A DNA stretch of 64,000 nt, taken from contig CAAGEH010000023.1 in NCBI GenBank assembly GCA_900768795.1, forward strand, positions 1 through 64,000, written 5' to 3'. The notes under the pieces are model-generated. The model saw nothing but the letters and a program-made list of their open reading frames with translations. It had not been told where the DNA came from and searched no databases. The stretch comes from an uncultured Collinsella sp. GTDB lineage: Bacteria > Actinomycetota > Coriobacteriia > Coriobacteriales > Coriobacteriaceae. This document shows positions 1-8,781 of this stretch, piece by piece (the first letter of the stretch is position 1; each line of letters opens with the position of its first letter). The translations under genes were made by a program, and so were the position numbers.

Positions 1-3000
1 GCGGCGTCCAGCGCGGTGGCCGACCATGTCGACCAGTGGGCGGCCCAGGGTCGCAAGAACATCTTCGGCACCCCGGTCAAGGTCGTCGAGATGGAATCCG
101 AGGCAGGCGCTGCCGGTACCGTTCACGGTTCTCTGGGTGCTGGCGCTCTGACCACCACTTACACGGCTTCTCAGGGTCTGCTGCTCATGATCCCGAATAT
201 GTACAAGATTGCGGGCGAGGGCCTGCCGGCAGTGTTCCACGTGTCGGCTCGTACCGTGGCAACGCATGCCCTTAACATCTTCGGCGATCACTCCGACGTC
301 ATGGCTTGCCGCCAGACCGGTTTTGCCATGCTCGCCGAGGGCAATGTCCAAGAGGTCATGGACCTTTCGCCGGTGGCGCACCTCGCTGCTATCGAGGGCA
401 AGACTCCGTTCCTCAACTTCTTTGATGGCTTCCGTACGAGCCACGAGATCCAGAAGGTCGCTTGCTGGGACTACAACGACCTTGCTGAGATGTGCGATAT
501 GGACGCCGTCCAGGCATTCCGCGACCATGCGCTCAACCCTGAGCATCCGCATGCCCGCGGTAGCCACGAGAACGGCGATATCTTCTTCCAGAACCGCGAG
601 GCCTGCAACGGCACCTACGACGCCCTCCCCGAGGTCGTCGAGGGCTATATGAAGAAGATCAACGCAAAGCTCGGCACCGATTACGGCCTGTTCAATTATT
701 ACGGCGCCGAGGATGCCGATCGCGTGGTCGTCTGCATGGGTTCGTTCTGCGATACCCTCGAAGAGGTTATCGATTACCTCAACGCTCATGGCGAGAAGGT
801 CGGTCTGGTCAAGGTTCGCCTGTTCCGCCCGTTCTCCATCAAGCACTTTGTCGACGTGCTGCCCAAGACGGTCAAGAAGATCGCTGTTATGGACCGCACC
901 AAGGAGCCCGGCTCCATCGGCGAGCCGCTCTATCAGGACGTCGTTTCCGCACTTTATGAGGCCGGCATGTCCGATCTCACCGTCGTCGGCGGTCGTTACG
1001 GCCTCGGCTCCAAGGACACGCCTCCCGCGTCCGCGTTCGCTATTTTCGAAGAGCTCAAGAACGATGCGCCTAAGCGTGAGTTCACCGTCGGTATCGTTGA
1101 CGATCTGACTCACCTCAGCCTCGCCGAGGCAGAGGACACGCCCAACACTGCTGCCCCCGGCACCATCGAGTGCAAGTTCTGGGGTCTCGGCGGCGACGGT
1201 ACCGTTGGCGCCAACAAGAACTCCATCAAGATTATCGGTGACCACACCGATAAGTACGTTCAGGCGTACTTCCAGTACGACTCCAAGAAGACCGGCGGCG
1301 TCACCATTTCGCACCTGCGTTTCGGCGATTCCCCGATTCGCTCGCCGTACTATGTTACCAAGGCCGACTTCGTTGCCTGCCACAACCCCAGCTACATCGT
1401 TAAGGGCTTCAAGATGGTCCGCGACGTCAAGCCGGGCGGTACGTTCCTCGTGAACTGCCAGTGGTCTGACGAAGAGTTCAACGAGCACATGCCCGCTGTC
1501 GCAAAGCGCTATGTTGCCAAGAACAACATCAACGTGTACCTGATCGACGCTATCGATCTTGCTGCCAAGGTCGGCATGGGCAAGCGCACTAACACGGTGC
1601 TTCAGTCCGCCTTCTTCGCGCTGGCAAAGGTTCTGCCCGCCGAGGACGCTCTTAAATACATGAAGGACGCTGCTACCAAGTCCTACATGAAGAAGGGCCA
1701 GGCAATCGTCGACGCCAACCATAAGGCAATCGATGCCGGCGCCACCGCCTTCCATAAGTTCGAGGTTCCTGCCGACTGGGCAGACGCCACCGACGAGGCT
1801 CCTGTCGAACTCTCCGATGAGACCAAGAGCGCTATCGCCAAGCAGGTCAAGGAGCTTCTTGAGCCCATCGATCGCATGGATGGCGACAGTCTCCCCGTGT
1901 CCGCGTTCAAGAACTGCGCTGATGGCCAGTTCGAGCTCGGTGCCTCCGCATACGAGAAGCGCGGCGTTGCCGTTATCGTTCCTCACTGGGATGAGTCCAA
2001 GTGCATCCAGTGCAATCAGTGCGCTTACGTGTGCCCGCACGCCACGATCCGTCCGTTTGCCATGACCGCCGACGAGGCCGCTGCCGCGCCCGAGGCCACG
2101 CGTACGATTGACGCGATGGGTCCCAAGGCCAAGGGTATGAAATTCACCATGGCAATCAGCCCGCTCGACTGCATGGGCTGCACCAACTGCGTCAAGGTGT
2201 GCCCCAAGGGCGCGCTCGAGATGGTTCCGACCGAGCAGGAGATGGACCAGCAGCCCGTTTGGGACTACATGGTCGAGAACGTCTCCGAGAAGAAGGAGCT
2301 TATCGCCGCAAACGTCAAGGGCAGCCAGTTCAAGCAGCCTTACCTCGAGTTCTCCGGTTCTTGCGCAGGCTGCGCCGAGACCAGCTACGCTCGTCTTGTG
2401 ACGCAGGTCGCCGGTGACCGCATGTTCATCTCCAACGCTACCGGCTGCTCCTCCATTTGGGGTAACCCCGCTGCCACCTCGCCGTTCTGCAAGGACAAGG
2501 ACGGTCACGGTCCCGCGTGGAACAACTCGCTGTTCGAGGACAACGCCGAGCACGGTCTCGGTCTCGCCGTTGGCTACGAGGCCGTTCAGAGGAAGCTCGT
2601 TGCCGATACCGAGGCAATCATCGCTTCCGATTCCGCGTCTGCTGAGCTCAAGGCTGCCGGCCAGGCTTGGATCGACAACATGAAGGACGTCGAGGGCTCC
2701 AAGACGGCCGCTGCCGCCTATATTGCCGAGCTCGAGAAGTCCGACATGCCCGAGGCCAAGGACGTTCTTGCTGACAAGTCTTACCTCACCAAGAAGTCCT
2801 TCTGGATCTTCGGCGGCGACGGCTGGGCATACGACATCGGCTTCGGCGGCTTGGATCACGTCCTTGCCTCCGGCCACAACGTCAACGTCTTCGTTTTCGA
2901 TACCGAGGTTTACTCCAACACCGGTGGTCAGGCTTCCAAGGCGTCCAACCTGGGCCAGGTCGCTCAGTTTGCTGCCGCGGGCAAGGCTACCAAGAAGAAG

Positions 3001-3450
3001 TCGCTTGCCGAGATCGAGATGAGCTACGGCTACGTGTACGTGGCGCAGGTCGCCATGGGCGCTAACCCGGCTCAGACCCTCAAGGCCATTCACGAGGCAG
3101 AGGCCTACGACGGCCCGTCCCTCATCATCGGCTACAGCCCCTGCGAGATGCACTCCATCAAGAAGGGCGGCATGCAGAATTGCCAGGCCGAGATGAAGAA
3201 GGCTGTGGATTGCGGCTACTGGAACCTCTTCCGCTTCAATCCGGCGGCTGCTGCCGGCAAGAAGTTCTCGCTCGATTCCAAGGCTCCTGCGGGCGGTTAT
3301 CAGGACTTCCTCATGAACGAGGCGCGTTACGCTTCGCTCACCCGTTCCTTCCCGGAGCGCGCTGAGGAGCTCTTCCGCGAGAACGAGCAGGCCGCTATGG
3401 ATCGCTACGCTCACCTGCAGAAACTTCTGGCGGTGTATAACGAGGCATAG
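1..3450 (+). CDS. nifJ: Pyruvate:ferredoxin (flavodoxin) oxidoreductase, 5' end outside window
   Basis: This is the single-chain homodimeric type of pyruvate:ferredoxin oxidoreductase, which converts pyruvate and CoA to acetyl-CoA and CO2 and reduces ferredoxin in the cytoplasm. The frame is already open at base 1, so only the first few dozen residues are missing; the GTG at 16 is not the true start. Visible in order are the pyruvate-binding N-terminal domain (SEAGAAGTVHGSL), domains II and III, a two-cluster ferredoxin insert (CIQCNQCAYVCP near 2001 and CMGCTNCVKVCP near 2170), the proximal-cluster cysteines (CAGCAE near 2365 and a later CEMHS), and the thiamine diphosphate site (GDGWAYDIG near 2817). 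All the iron-sulfur cysteines expected for the family appear present. A strong terminator follows, so it is probably transcribed alone. The conserved Thr-Pro near the N-terminus reads Ala-Ala in the first codons of the window. Confidence 0.97.
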   Translation, partial: AASSAVADHVDQWAAQGRKNIFGTPVKVVEMESEAGAAGTVHGSLGAGALTTTYTASQGLLLMIPNMYKIAGEGLPAVFHVSARTVATHALNIFGDHSDVMACRQTGFAMLAEGNVQEVMDLSPVAHLAAIEGKTPFLNFFDGFRTSHEIQKVACWDYNDLAEMCDMDAVQAFRDHALNPEHPHARGSHENGDIFFQNREACNGTYDALPEVVEGYMKKINAKLGTDYGLFNYYGAEDADRVVVCMGSFCDTLEEVIDYLNAHGEKVGLVKVRLFRPFSIKHFVDVLPKTVKKIAVMDRTKEPGSIGEPLYQDVVSALYEAGMSDLTVVGGRYGLGSKDTPPASAFAIFEELKNDAPKREFTVGIVDDLTHLSLAEAEDTPNTAAPGTIECKFWGLGGDGTVGANKNSIKIIGDHTDKYVQAYFQYDSKKTGGVTISHLRFGDSPIRSPYYVTKADFVACHNPSYIVKGFKMVRDVKPGGTFLVNCQWSDEEFNEHMPAVAKRYVAKNNINVYLIDAIDLAAKVGMGKRTNTVLQSAFFALAKVLPAEDALKYMKDAATKSYMKKGQAIVDANHKAIDAGATAFHKFEVPADWADATDEAPVELSDETKSAIAKQVKELLEPIDRMDGDSLPVSAFKNCADGQFELGASAYEKRGVAVIVPHWDESKCIQCNQCAYVCPHATIRPFAMTADEAAAAPEATRTIDAMGPKAKGMKFTMAISPLDCMGCTNCVKVCPKGALEMVPTEQEMDQQPVWDYMVENVSEKKELIAANVKGSQFKQPYLEFSGSCAGCAETSYARLVTQVAGDRMFISNATGCSSIWGNPAATSPFCKDKDGHGPAWNNSLFEDNAEHGLGLAVGYEAVQRKLVADTEAIIASDSASAELKAAGQAWIDNMKDVEGSKTAAAAYIAELEKSDMPEAKDVLADKSYLTKKSFWIFGGDGWAYDIGFGGLDHVLASGHNVNVFVFDTEVYSNTGGQASKASNLGQVAQFAAAGKATKKKSLAEIEMSYGYVYVAQVAMGANPAQTLKAIHEAEAYDGPSLIIGYSPCEMHSIKKGGMQNCQAEMKKAVDCGYWNLFRFNPAAAAGKKFSLDSKAPAGGYQDFLMNEARYASLTRSFPERAEELFRENEQAAMDRYAHLQKLLAVYNEA

Positions 3451-3478
3451 CTGCTGGTTTTATAACGCCTCACGAGTT

Positions 3479-3515
3479 GGGCCCGTCACCTTGCAGGGTG
3501 GCGGGCCCCTTCTTT
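3479..3515 (+). terminator. Rho-independent terminator of nifJ
   Basis: A 12-bp GC-rich stem (3479-3490 with 3497-3508, one G:U pair) and a 6-nt loop are followed by a T-rich tail, 28 bases after the nifJ stop codon. Confidence 0.9.
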
Positions 3516-3611
3516 TGTTCGGGTGCAAGCGAGAGTCGATGCGAATCGGGTGCGGCATCCTTGGCGCGGCGGATATGGTGAAGCTGCGGGTGCGATGCTG
3601 CCTACATGAAT

Positions 3612-3646
3612 TAGCCCCTAGGTGCTCAAGATGCATCTGGGGGCTA
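3612..3646 (-). terminator. Hairpin downstream of murT-gatD, possible terminator
   Basis: Inverted repeat with a TAGCCCC/GGGGCTA stem extended inward with one mismatch. It lies just beyond the 3' end of the minus-strand murT-gatD gene. The tail on the minus strand is only weakly T-rich, so termination is uncertain. Confidence 0.45.
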
Positions 3647-3673
3647 GATAGGATACTTGTCGTTTTAGCTAGT

Positions 3674-5848
3674 TCAGCGCGCTCGCACGATATCGAGAGC
3701 TATATCATGAGCTGCGGTTTCATACACGTCGTCAAGCTCGGGAAGTTTGGTGTCAATGCCGCGGCGACGGAGCGCATGGACGATGAGCCAATCGGCGACC
3801 TGAGGATTTTTGGGCAGGATAGGCCCATGGAAATATGTTCCGACTACGCCCTTGTGCAGCACGCCTTCTCCGTCAGAAGATTCGTTGTTACCGGTTCCCG
3901 CTACCAGCGGCTTGCCAAGCGGTGTTTCGTTTTCATCGAGATACGTGCGGCCACCGTGATTTTCAAAGCCGACAATGGGCGTTGCTGCGATAGAGGAATC
4001 AATTGCCACATTGTGGATCAGGCGGCCTTTTCCGCTACGGGTTTCCGCACCGATAACGGACAACCCTTCGACACGTTTGTCGCCCATCATATAAAAACGC
4101 CCGAGCAGTTGATATCCTCCGCAAATCGCAAGCAGTGCGCCATCGGATTCTACGTATGCAGCCAATTGCTCCTTTTGAGCGAGCAGCTCATGGCATACGG
4201 CAAGCTGGTCACGGTCTGCCCCGCCTCCCAATAGAACGATATCTGCATCTGAGAGATCGAGTTTGTCTCCCATATGTATTTGGTCGACGTTGGCGTCTAT
4301 TCCGCGCCATTCGCATCGTTGACGCAGCGAGGCAATATTGCCTCCGTCGCCATAGAGGTTCAATGCGTCGGGGTAGAGGTGGACGATGCGGAGCGGACGG
4401 TCGAGGTGGATTTCGGCATCCGCGTAGCAATCGAGATTGACGCGTGCTTTGAGAGCGGCTGCCGCGTGCGTCCCTTCGGGTCGCGCAGTTCCGTCGAGGC
4501 GTTTAAGGTCGGCGGTGACCTTGGGGAAAACCGTGTAATTGGCGATGGAGTAGAGCGGAAGCTCCGTGTCGGCGCCAAAGCAGCCGCGGACGGCGTCCTC
4601 AATTCCGTCGATGAGCTGCGCATTGATTCCAGCGTATTTTAGACGTACCTGCAGGTCGTTTTTCCTCGTGCCCCCAACGAAGACACGCTGGATGTCGAGG
4701 CTGCACAGTTTTTCGAAATCTACGTCCCAGATCCAACTGATATCATGGCCGTCTGCATCGTTGTCGTTTAGGAAAAACGCCATAAGCACGCCATTTGCCG
4801 CTTTAATCTCGCTGATCATGCGGTCAAATCCCGCGGGATTTTTGGCGAGATTGCTCATGACGTTACGTCCGAGTGCACGCCATGTTTTCATACGTCCGCC
4901 CGCGGGCTGATAGCGTGCGATCACGCTGTCGATATTTTCGGTTTGAGCTCCTGCAAGCTGGAGCGCTGCGGTGACAGCGGTAATGTTGAACACCATATAA
5001 AGACCGTTGTAATGCGTTTTTATGGGTAGAGAAAAGCCATTTGGCCCCGAAACGGTCCAAGAATACCCACCATTTTTATTGCAGGAAAGATTGACGTCGT
5101 GTGCGGCAAATGCGAGTCTCGGACGTTCCCAGCCGCATTTGGGGCAGCGGTATTTTCCGAGCTGTCCGTAATGAACGTATTCATACTGTAGGGGGGCATT
5201 GCATTTGGCGCAAAAGCGCGAGTCGCTGATGCGGTCGGCTTCAAGCCCGGTGGGTTCATCGATGCCAAAGCCGATTAAAGGATTGTCGACACGCTCTGCA
5301 ATTGCCGCGCACAGAGGGTCGTCCGCATTGTAGATAAGCGTGGTGGAAGGTGACTTCTTCAGTGCTTCGACAATCACGTCTTGCGTATGGTCGATTTCGC
5401 CGTAACGATCGAGCTGGTCGCGGAAAAGATTGAGCAGTACGAGGGCGCGGGGCTTGAGCTGCGGAAGCACGCGAACCGTATAGAGTTCGTCACATTCGAA
5501 TGCGCCCCAGCATTTGCGACGGGCGGAGCCGCTTTTGCCCTTATGACGCCCGGATACAATAGCGGCTGCAATGCCTGTTTCCATATTGTTGCCAGCTCGA
5601 TTGCAAATTACGTCAAAACCAGACGCAGAAAGACCGTCGGCGATTAGGCCGTTGGTGGTCGTTTTTCCGTTGGTGCCCGTGACGACAACAGATCCGTCGA
5701 GCCCTTCGGCGAGCTCCTCAATAATGCGGGGGTCGAATTTAAGTGCAATCGCTCCGGGGATATTGCCTCCGCCTCGACGCAGAACCGTGGATAGTCCCCA
5801 ATGAGCGACATCTGCCGCGGCACAAGCTAGCATCTTCCGTGCACCCAT
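3674..5848 (-). CDS. murT-gatD: MurT-GatD fusion, lipid II isoglutaminyl synthase
   Basis: One 724-residue chain carries both subunits of the enzyme that amidates D-glutamate in the peptidoglycan stem peptide. In staphylococci and streptococci MurT and GatD are separate proteins. Residues 1 to about 460 are the Mur-ligase-like MurT half: ATP-binding TGTNGKTT at 57-64, a Cys4 zinc ribbon (C213, C216, C235, C238) and the DND motif near 362-364. An Asp in that motif is, as I recall, part of the amidotransferase triad in the S. aureus complex. Residues about 485-724 are the GatD class I glutamine amidotransferase: nucleophile C576 in AICGGYQ and H674 in YFHGP. The linker (about 460-485) is short and no frameshift is seen. 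AAGGA lies 8 bases before the ATG. Both catalytic halves look intact; the fusion is the unusual point. Confidence 0.95.
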   Translation of the reverse strand: MGARKMLACAAADVAHWGLSTVLRRGGGNIPGAIALKFDPRIIEELAEGLDGSVVVTGTNGKTTTNGLIADGLSASGFDVICNRAGNNMETGIAAAIVSGRHKGKSGSARRKCWGAFECDELYTVRVLPQLKPRALVLLNLFRDQLDRYGEIDHTQDVIVEALKKSPSTTLIYNADDPLCAAIAERVDNPLIGFGIDEPTGLEADRISDSRFCAKCNAPLQYEYVHYGQLGKYRCPKCGWERPRLAFAAHDVNLSCNKNGGYSWTVSGPNGFSLPIKTHYNGLYMVFNITAVTAALQLAGAQTENIDSVIARYQPAGGRMKTWRALGRNVMSNLAKNPAGFDRMISEIKAANGVLMAFFLNDNDADGHDISWIWDVDFEKLCSLDIQRVFVGGTRKNDLQVRLKYAGINAQLIDGIEDAVRGCFGADTELPLYSIANYTVFPKVTADLKRLDGTARPEGTHAAAALKARVNLDCYADAEIHLDRPLRIVHLYPDALNLYGDGGNIASLRQRCEWRGIDANVDQIHMGDKLDLSDADIVLLGGGADRDQLAVCHELLAQKEQLAAYVESDGALLAICGGYQLLGRFYMMGDKRVEGLSVIGAETRSGKGRLIHNVAIDSSIAATPIVGFENHGGRTYLDENETPLGKPLVAGTGNNESSDGEGVLHKGVVGTYFHGPILPKNPQVADWLIVHALRRRGIDTKLPELDDVYETAAHDIALDIVRAR

Positions 5849-5882
5849 ATGAACCGTCCTTCGTAAAGTTTGACCGGCGAAA

Positions 5883-5913
5883 GCTCAGACAACCTTGGCG
5901 GTTATGTCTGAGC
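5883..5913 (-). promoter_or_regulatory. Hairpin in the murT-gatD leader
   Basis: A perfect 9-bp inverted repeat (GCTCAGACA/TGTCTGAGC), with ACC/GGT inside it, lies 35 bases upstream of the murT-gatD start. On the minus strand it is followed by TTT only, so it could be an attenuator, an operator or a stability element. Confidence 0.45.
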
Positions 5914-5958
5914 ATAAATAATGTGGCCTCAGTATTTTTCTTGCTGAATATGGGGGTA

Positions 5959-5967
5959 ATACTAGCA
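5959..5967 (-). promoter_or_regulatory. murT-gatD: Possible extended -10 promoter for murT-gatD
   Basis: On the minus strand TGCTAGTAT matches an extended -10 (TGnTANNNT). No good -35 is visible. It would give a leader of about 100 bases containing the hairpin at 5883-5913. Confidence 0.35.
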
Positions 5968-6032
5968 CAAGGAATTTGAGCGAATCGATGGCTAACCGTC
6001 GTGTTGCAACGGGTTTACCGCTTTCCAAACGT

Positions 6033-6073
6033 TTAAAAATCGCGGGGCCGTTGCGATATGCAATAGCCCCGCG
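6033..6073 (-). terminator. Rho-independent terminator of the phospholipase-like gene
   Basis: Stem CGCGGGGC/GCCCCGCG (6041-6048 with 6066-6073) with an inner TTGC/GCAA pair. On the minus strand it is followed by ATTTTTA. It begins a few bases after the stop codon at 6080. Confidence 0.9.
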
Positions 6074-6079
6074 TTAGCG

Positions 6080-7024
6080 CTACTCTTCGCGATCGAACTC
6101 TTCGTCTTGACCGAGCGGTCGCCCACTGTAGTTGATATGGTTTGTCACGCTCTCGAGGCTTTCGCCATCGATGAAACGCGCGGCAGTGATCCTGTAGTCC
6201 TCGAGCGCGGCATCGAACACTTCGGGGAAGCTTTTGCTCGAGGGCGCGTTTGTGAAGGGGTTTTCCCATGTAAGATGCTCGAGGTTGCCCGTGCGGGTCG
6301 GAGGCTCGCTCGTCACGCGATGCGCAAGTGCGGTGAGCAGCGAGTAGCGTCCGGACAGGCCCTCGATGGTTCCAAGCACGGTTGAAATCGGCGCTCCTGC
6401 CGGCTCAATTGCCTTGTAGAGGAGCTGCATGTTGGCTACCGCACCACCGTATTCATTGGTGGGGACCTCTAAGTCATACACGCTTTGCGCAACATAGCAC
6501 ATGAGAGCTCCGGCAACTCTGTTGATATGGTCGGTCGTTGCCAGTTCCTGTGCGGGCGGATACTCGGCGGTGGTTGCTCCACGGCGCTTTATCTGGAGCA
6601 TAAGAACGTCCAAGTCCGACTCGATGATCGCATGGACTTGACTCGATGCCTCATCAAGGGAGGGGTCTGCCTTGATGATTCCAAACTGTTGGTCATATAC
6701 AAATGGATGCGCATTGCGATCGAGAGCATAGTGCGAGAGAAGGCCGAGCACGAATGCCCGTCCCAGGTTGGAATCACTGGGCTGCAGATACTCGACGCCT
6801 GACCTAAGTGCGGCAAATGCTTTTGTCATGCGCGAGCGGTGCATTGCCTGCGCTAAATGCATGCAATCTTGAATATGCGGCGTACTGAATCTGAAGAAAA
6901 ACGGGTCTGGACCTTGATTGCCCAGAATAAAAGCGCAGCGCTCCTCTTCGGATTGCAAGACGTCTTCGGGTAGCTTGGTGAGGCTTTCCTCTCCAAATAG
7001 ATGATGGGTGATAAGCGCGGGCAT
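6080..7024 (-). CDS. Zinc-dependent phospholipase C-like protein
   Basis: This 314-residue protein resembles the zinc-dependent phospholipase C / S1-P1 nuclease-like family (pfam00882 type). The N-terminus is PALITHHLFG, then ILGNQGPDPFFF and LLSHYALDRNAHPF, so several His and Asp residues sit where the family binds zinc. No signal peptide is visible, unlike secreted clostridial alpha-toxins, so a cytoplasmic role is more likely and the substrate is unknown. The ATG at 7024 is preferred over an upstream in-frame ATG at 7066 because GGGAG lies 7 bases before it and the conserved N-terminal histidines follow at once. It is a single gene with its own terminator, divergent from the MFS gene. Confidence 0.75.
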   Translation of the reverse strand: MPALITHHLFGEESLTKLPEDVLQSEEERCAFILGNQGPDPFFFRFSTPHIQDCMHLAQAMHRSRMTKAFAALRSGVEYLQPSDSNLGRAFVLGLLSHYALDRNAHPFVYDQQFGIIKADPSLDEASSQVHAIIESDLDVLMLQIKRRGATTAEYPPAQELATTDHINRVAGALMCYVAQSVYDLEVPTNEYGGAVANMQLLYKAIEPAGAPISTVLGTIEGLSGRYSLLTALAHRVTSEPPTRTGNLEHLTWENPFTNAPSSKSFPEVFDAALEDYRITAARFIDGESLESVTNHINYSGRPLGQDEEFDREE

Positions 7025-7354
7025 CGTTGACTCCCTTCGCGGATTGCTTGAATCGCGTTCGTTCACATTTGTTGCCTATTATGCCCCTGCTTGCGTTCAG
7101 GCAAACCCAGGTACGATGCTTTCGATTGAAGCCGAGGCGGTCCCACGCGGACGAGGGGCAATGTCAGTGAAGAAGTGTTTTCCTTGAGACGGTCGCTGTA
7201 GGGCAGGCACCGTGTGAGTCTTGCATTTTGCTCTTGAGGCGAGCGCGTATGCCGTGCCTCGCACACGTCTTGACCGAAAGCTTACGTGCGTTTTATCCAC
7301 GTTGCTTTACCATTGACAAGATACAGTATCGCCGTCATGGGGAGGACCCTCGCG
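7025..7354. other. Divergent intergenic region
   Basis: No gene is supported in these 330 bases; short ORFs here have no ribosome-binding site and no recognisable sequence. A CATAAT-like box on the minus strand near 7077 may serve the phospholipase-like gene. A weak TTGACC-N17-TTATCC pair (7270-7298) may serve the MFS gene. Confidence 0.4.
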
Positions 7355-8605
7355 ATGAAATACACCAAACTCGAGCGTAACTGGGTTATGTACGATGTGG
7401 GCAATTCGGCACTCGTGCTTTTGCAGACCTCCGTCGTGCCCATCTATTTCAATGCGCTTGCCGAAGGCGCGAGCAAAGCGGACCTGGTCGTGGCATGGGG
7501 CAATGCTCAGACGGTTGCTTCTCTTGTGGTCGCGCTGCTCATGCCCATACTCGGTGCGCTTGCCGATTACGCGGGCAACAAGATTAAATTCTTCTTGGGG
7601 TTCTTCCTTACGGGGCTCGTGCTGTGCTTTGCGCAGGCCATTCCGATGTCGGCGTTGGCGTTTCTGGTCATATACGTGGTCTGCACGGTGGGGCTCAACT
7701 CTTCCATGACATTTTACGATGCGATGCTTCCCGATATCACGAGCGACAAGCGCATGGACGCTGTGTCGAGTTCGGGCTATGCGTGGGGCTACGTGGGTTC
7801 GACGATTCCATTTATCGTCTGCCTCGTGCTCATCATGGGTGGGTCTGCCATCGGTATTCCCACCCTGGTTGCCACACGTTTCTCATTTGTGATCACCGGT
7901 GTGTGGTGGCTTGCCTTTACGCTCCCGCTGATTCGCACGTATAAACAGAAGTACGGCCGCGAGCGCGGGGCAGAGGACACGCTCGGCAACATCATCGGTA
8001 GCGTGTTCCACGAGGTGTCCCAGACAATGGGGGAGATCGCCCGAAACAAGGTTGTGCTTCTCTATATGGTCGCCTTCTTCTTCTATATCGATGGCGTGCA
8101 CACGGTTATCTCCATGGCAACAAGCTATGGCTCGGCGCTTGGCATCGATTCCACGCAGCTCGTCTTGGCGTTGCTCGTCACGCAGTTCGTTGCGTTCCCG
8201 TCTGCCATTATCTACGGAAAACTTGCGGGCAAGGTCGGTACGCTCAAGATGATCCTCATCGCTGTGGCTGCATATATGGGCATCGTTTTGTTTGCGGCGT
8301 TCTTTCTTAAGAACGCTTTCGAATTCTGGTGCCTCGCCATCATGGTCGGCCTGTTCCAAGGTGGCATCCAGGCGCTTTCGCGCAGCTACTTCGGGCGCAT
8401 CATCCCTAAGGAAAAGTCCAACGAATACTACGGCTTCTTTGATATCTTCGGACGCTATGCATCGGTTATGGGAACGCTTTTGGTGAGCGCCGTGACCTCG
8501 CTTACGGGCGACCCCTCACTCGGCGTGCTTTCGATCGGCATTCTGCTCGTTGTCGGATTCGTCCTGCTTGTTCGTTTGTCTCGAACCGAGGGCCTGCCCG
8601 CCTAA
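7355..8605 (+). CDS. MFS transporter, UMF1/Atg22-like
   Basis: A 416-residue polytopic membrane protein of the major facilitator superfamily. The N-terminal ERNWVMYDVGNSA matches the start of the UMF1 (Atg22-like) family, and about 12 hydrophobic segments follow. The substrate cannot be read from the sequence. The ATG at 7355 is chosen because GGGGAGGA lies just upstream; the frame stays open to 7286 but that extension (a basic, non-conserved stretch) has no better start signal. It is a monocistronic-looking gene between a divergent neighbour and the glycosyltransferase gene. Confidence 0.85.
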   Translation: MKYTKLERNWVMYDVGNSALVLLQTSVVPIYFNALAEGASKADLVVAWGNAQTVASLVVALLMPILGALADYAGNKIKFFLGFFLTGLVLCFAQAIPMSALAFLVIYVVCTVGLNSSMTFYDAMLPDITSDKRMDAVSSSGYAWGYVGSTIPFIVCLVLIMGGSAIGIPTLVATRFSFVITGVWWLAFTLPLIRTYKQKYGRERGAEDTLGNIIGSVFHEVSQTMGEIARNKVVLLYMVAFFFYIDGVHTVISMATSYGSALGIDSTQLVLALLVTQFVAFPSAIIYGKLAGKVGTLKMILIAVAAYMGIVLFAAFFLKNAFEFWCLAIMVGLFQGGIQALSRSYFGRIIPKEKSNEYYGFFDIFGRYASVMGTLLVSAVTSLTGDPSLGVLSIGILLVVGFVLLVRLSRTEGLPA

Positions 8606-8781
8606 ATTTGACGGGGCGGCCCGGCTTCTGTCTGCGCAATGCCTTACAATTTGCCCATCTTTATTTGCCGATGACCCGGTTTATCGGTAAGCGAGTATGA
8701 TGTATGCAAAGGTAACTTGTGCGGGGGAGGGTGCATTGCGTGCCGCTCCGCTGTTGTTGTCAGATCGGAGGCAGGGCCGCT

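Noticed and set aside
7063..7300. Two short minus-strand ORFs between the phospholipase-like gene and the MFS gene
   Set aside because: Overlapping frames with no start signal and no recognisable protein; they cover the divergent promoter region.
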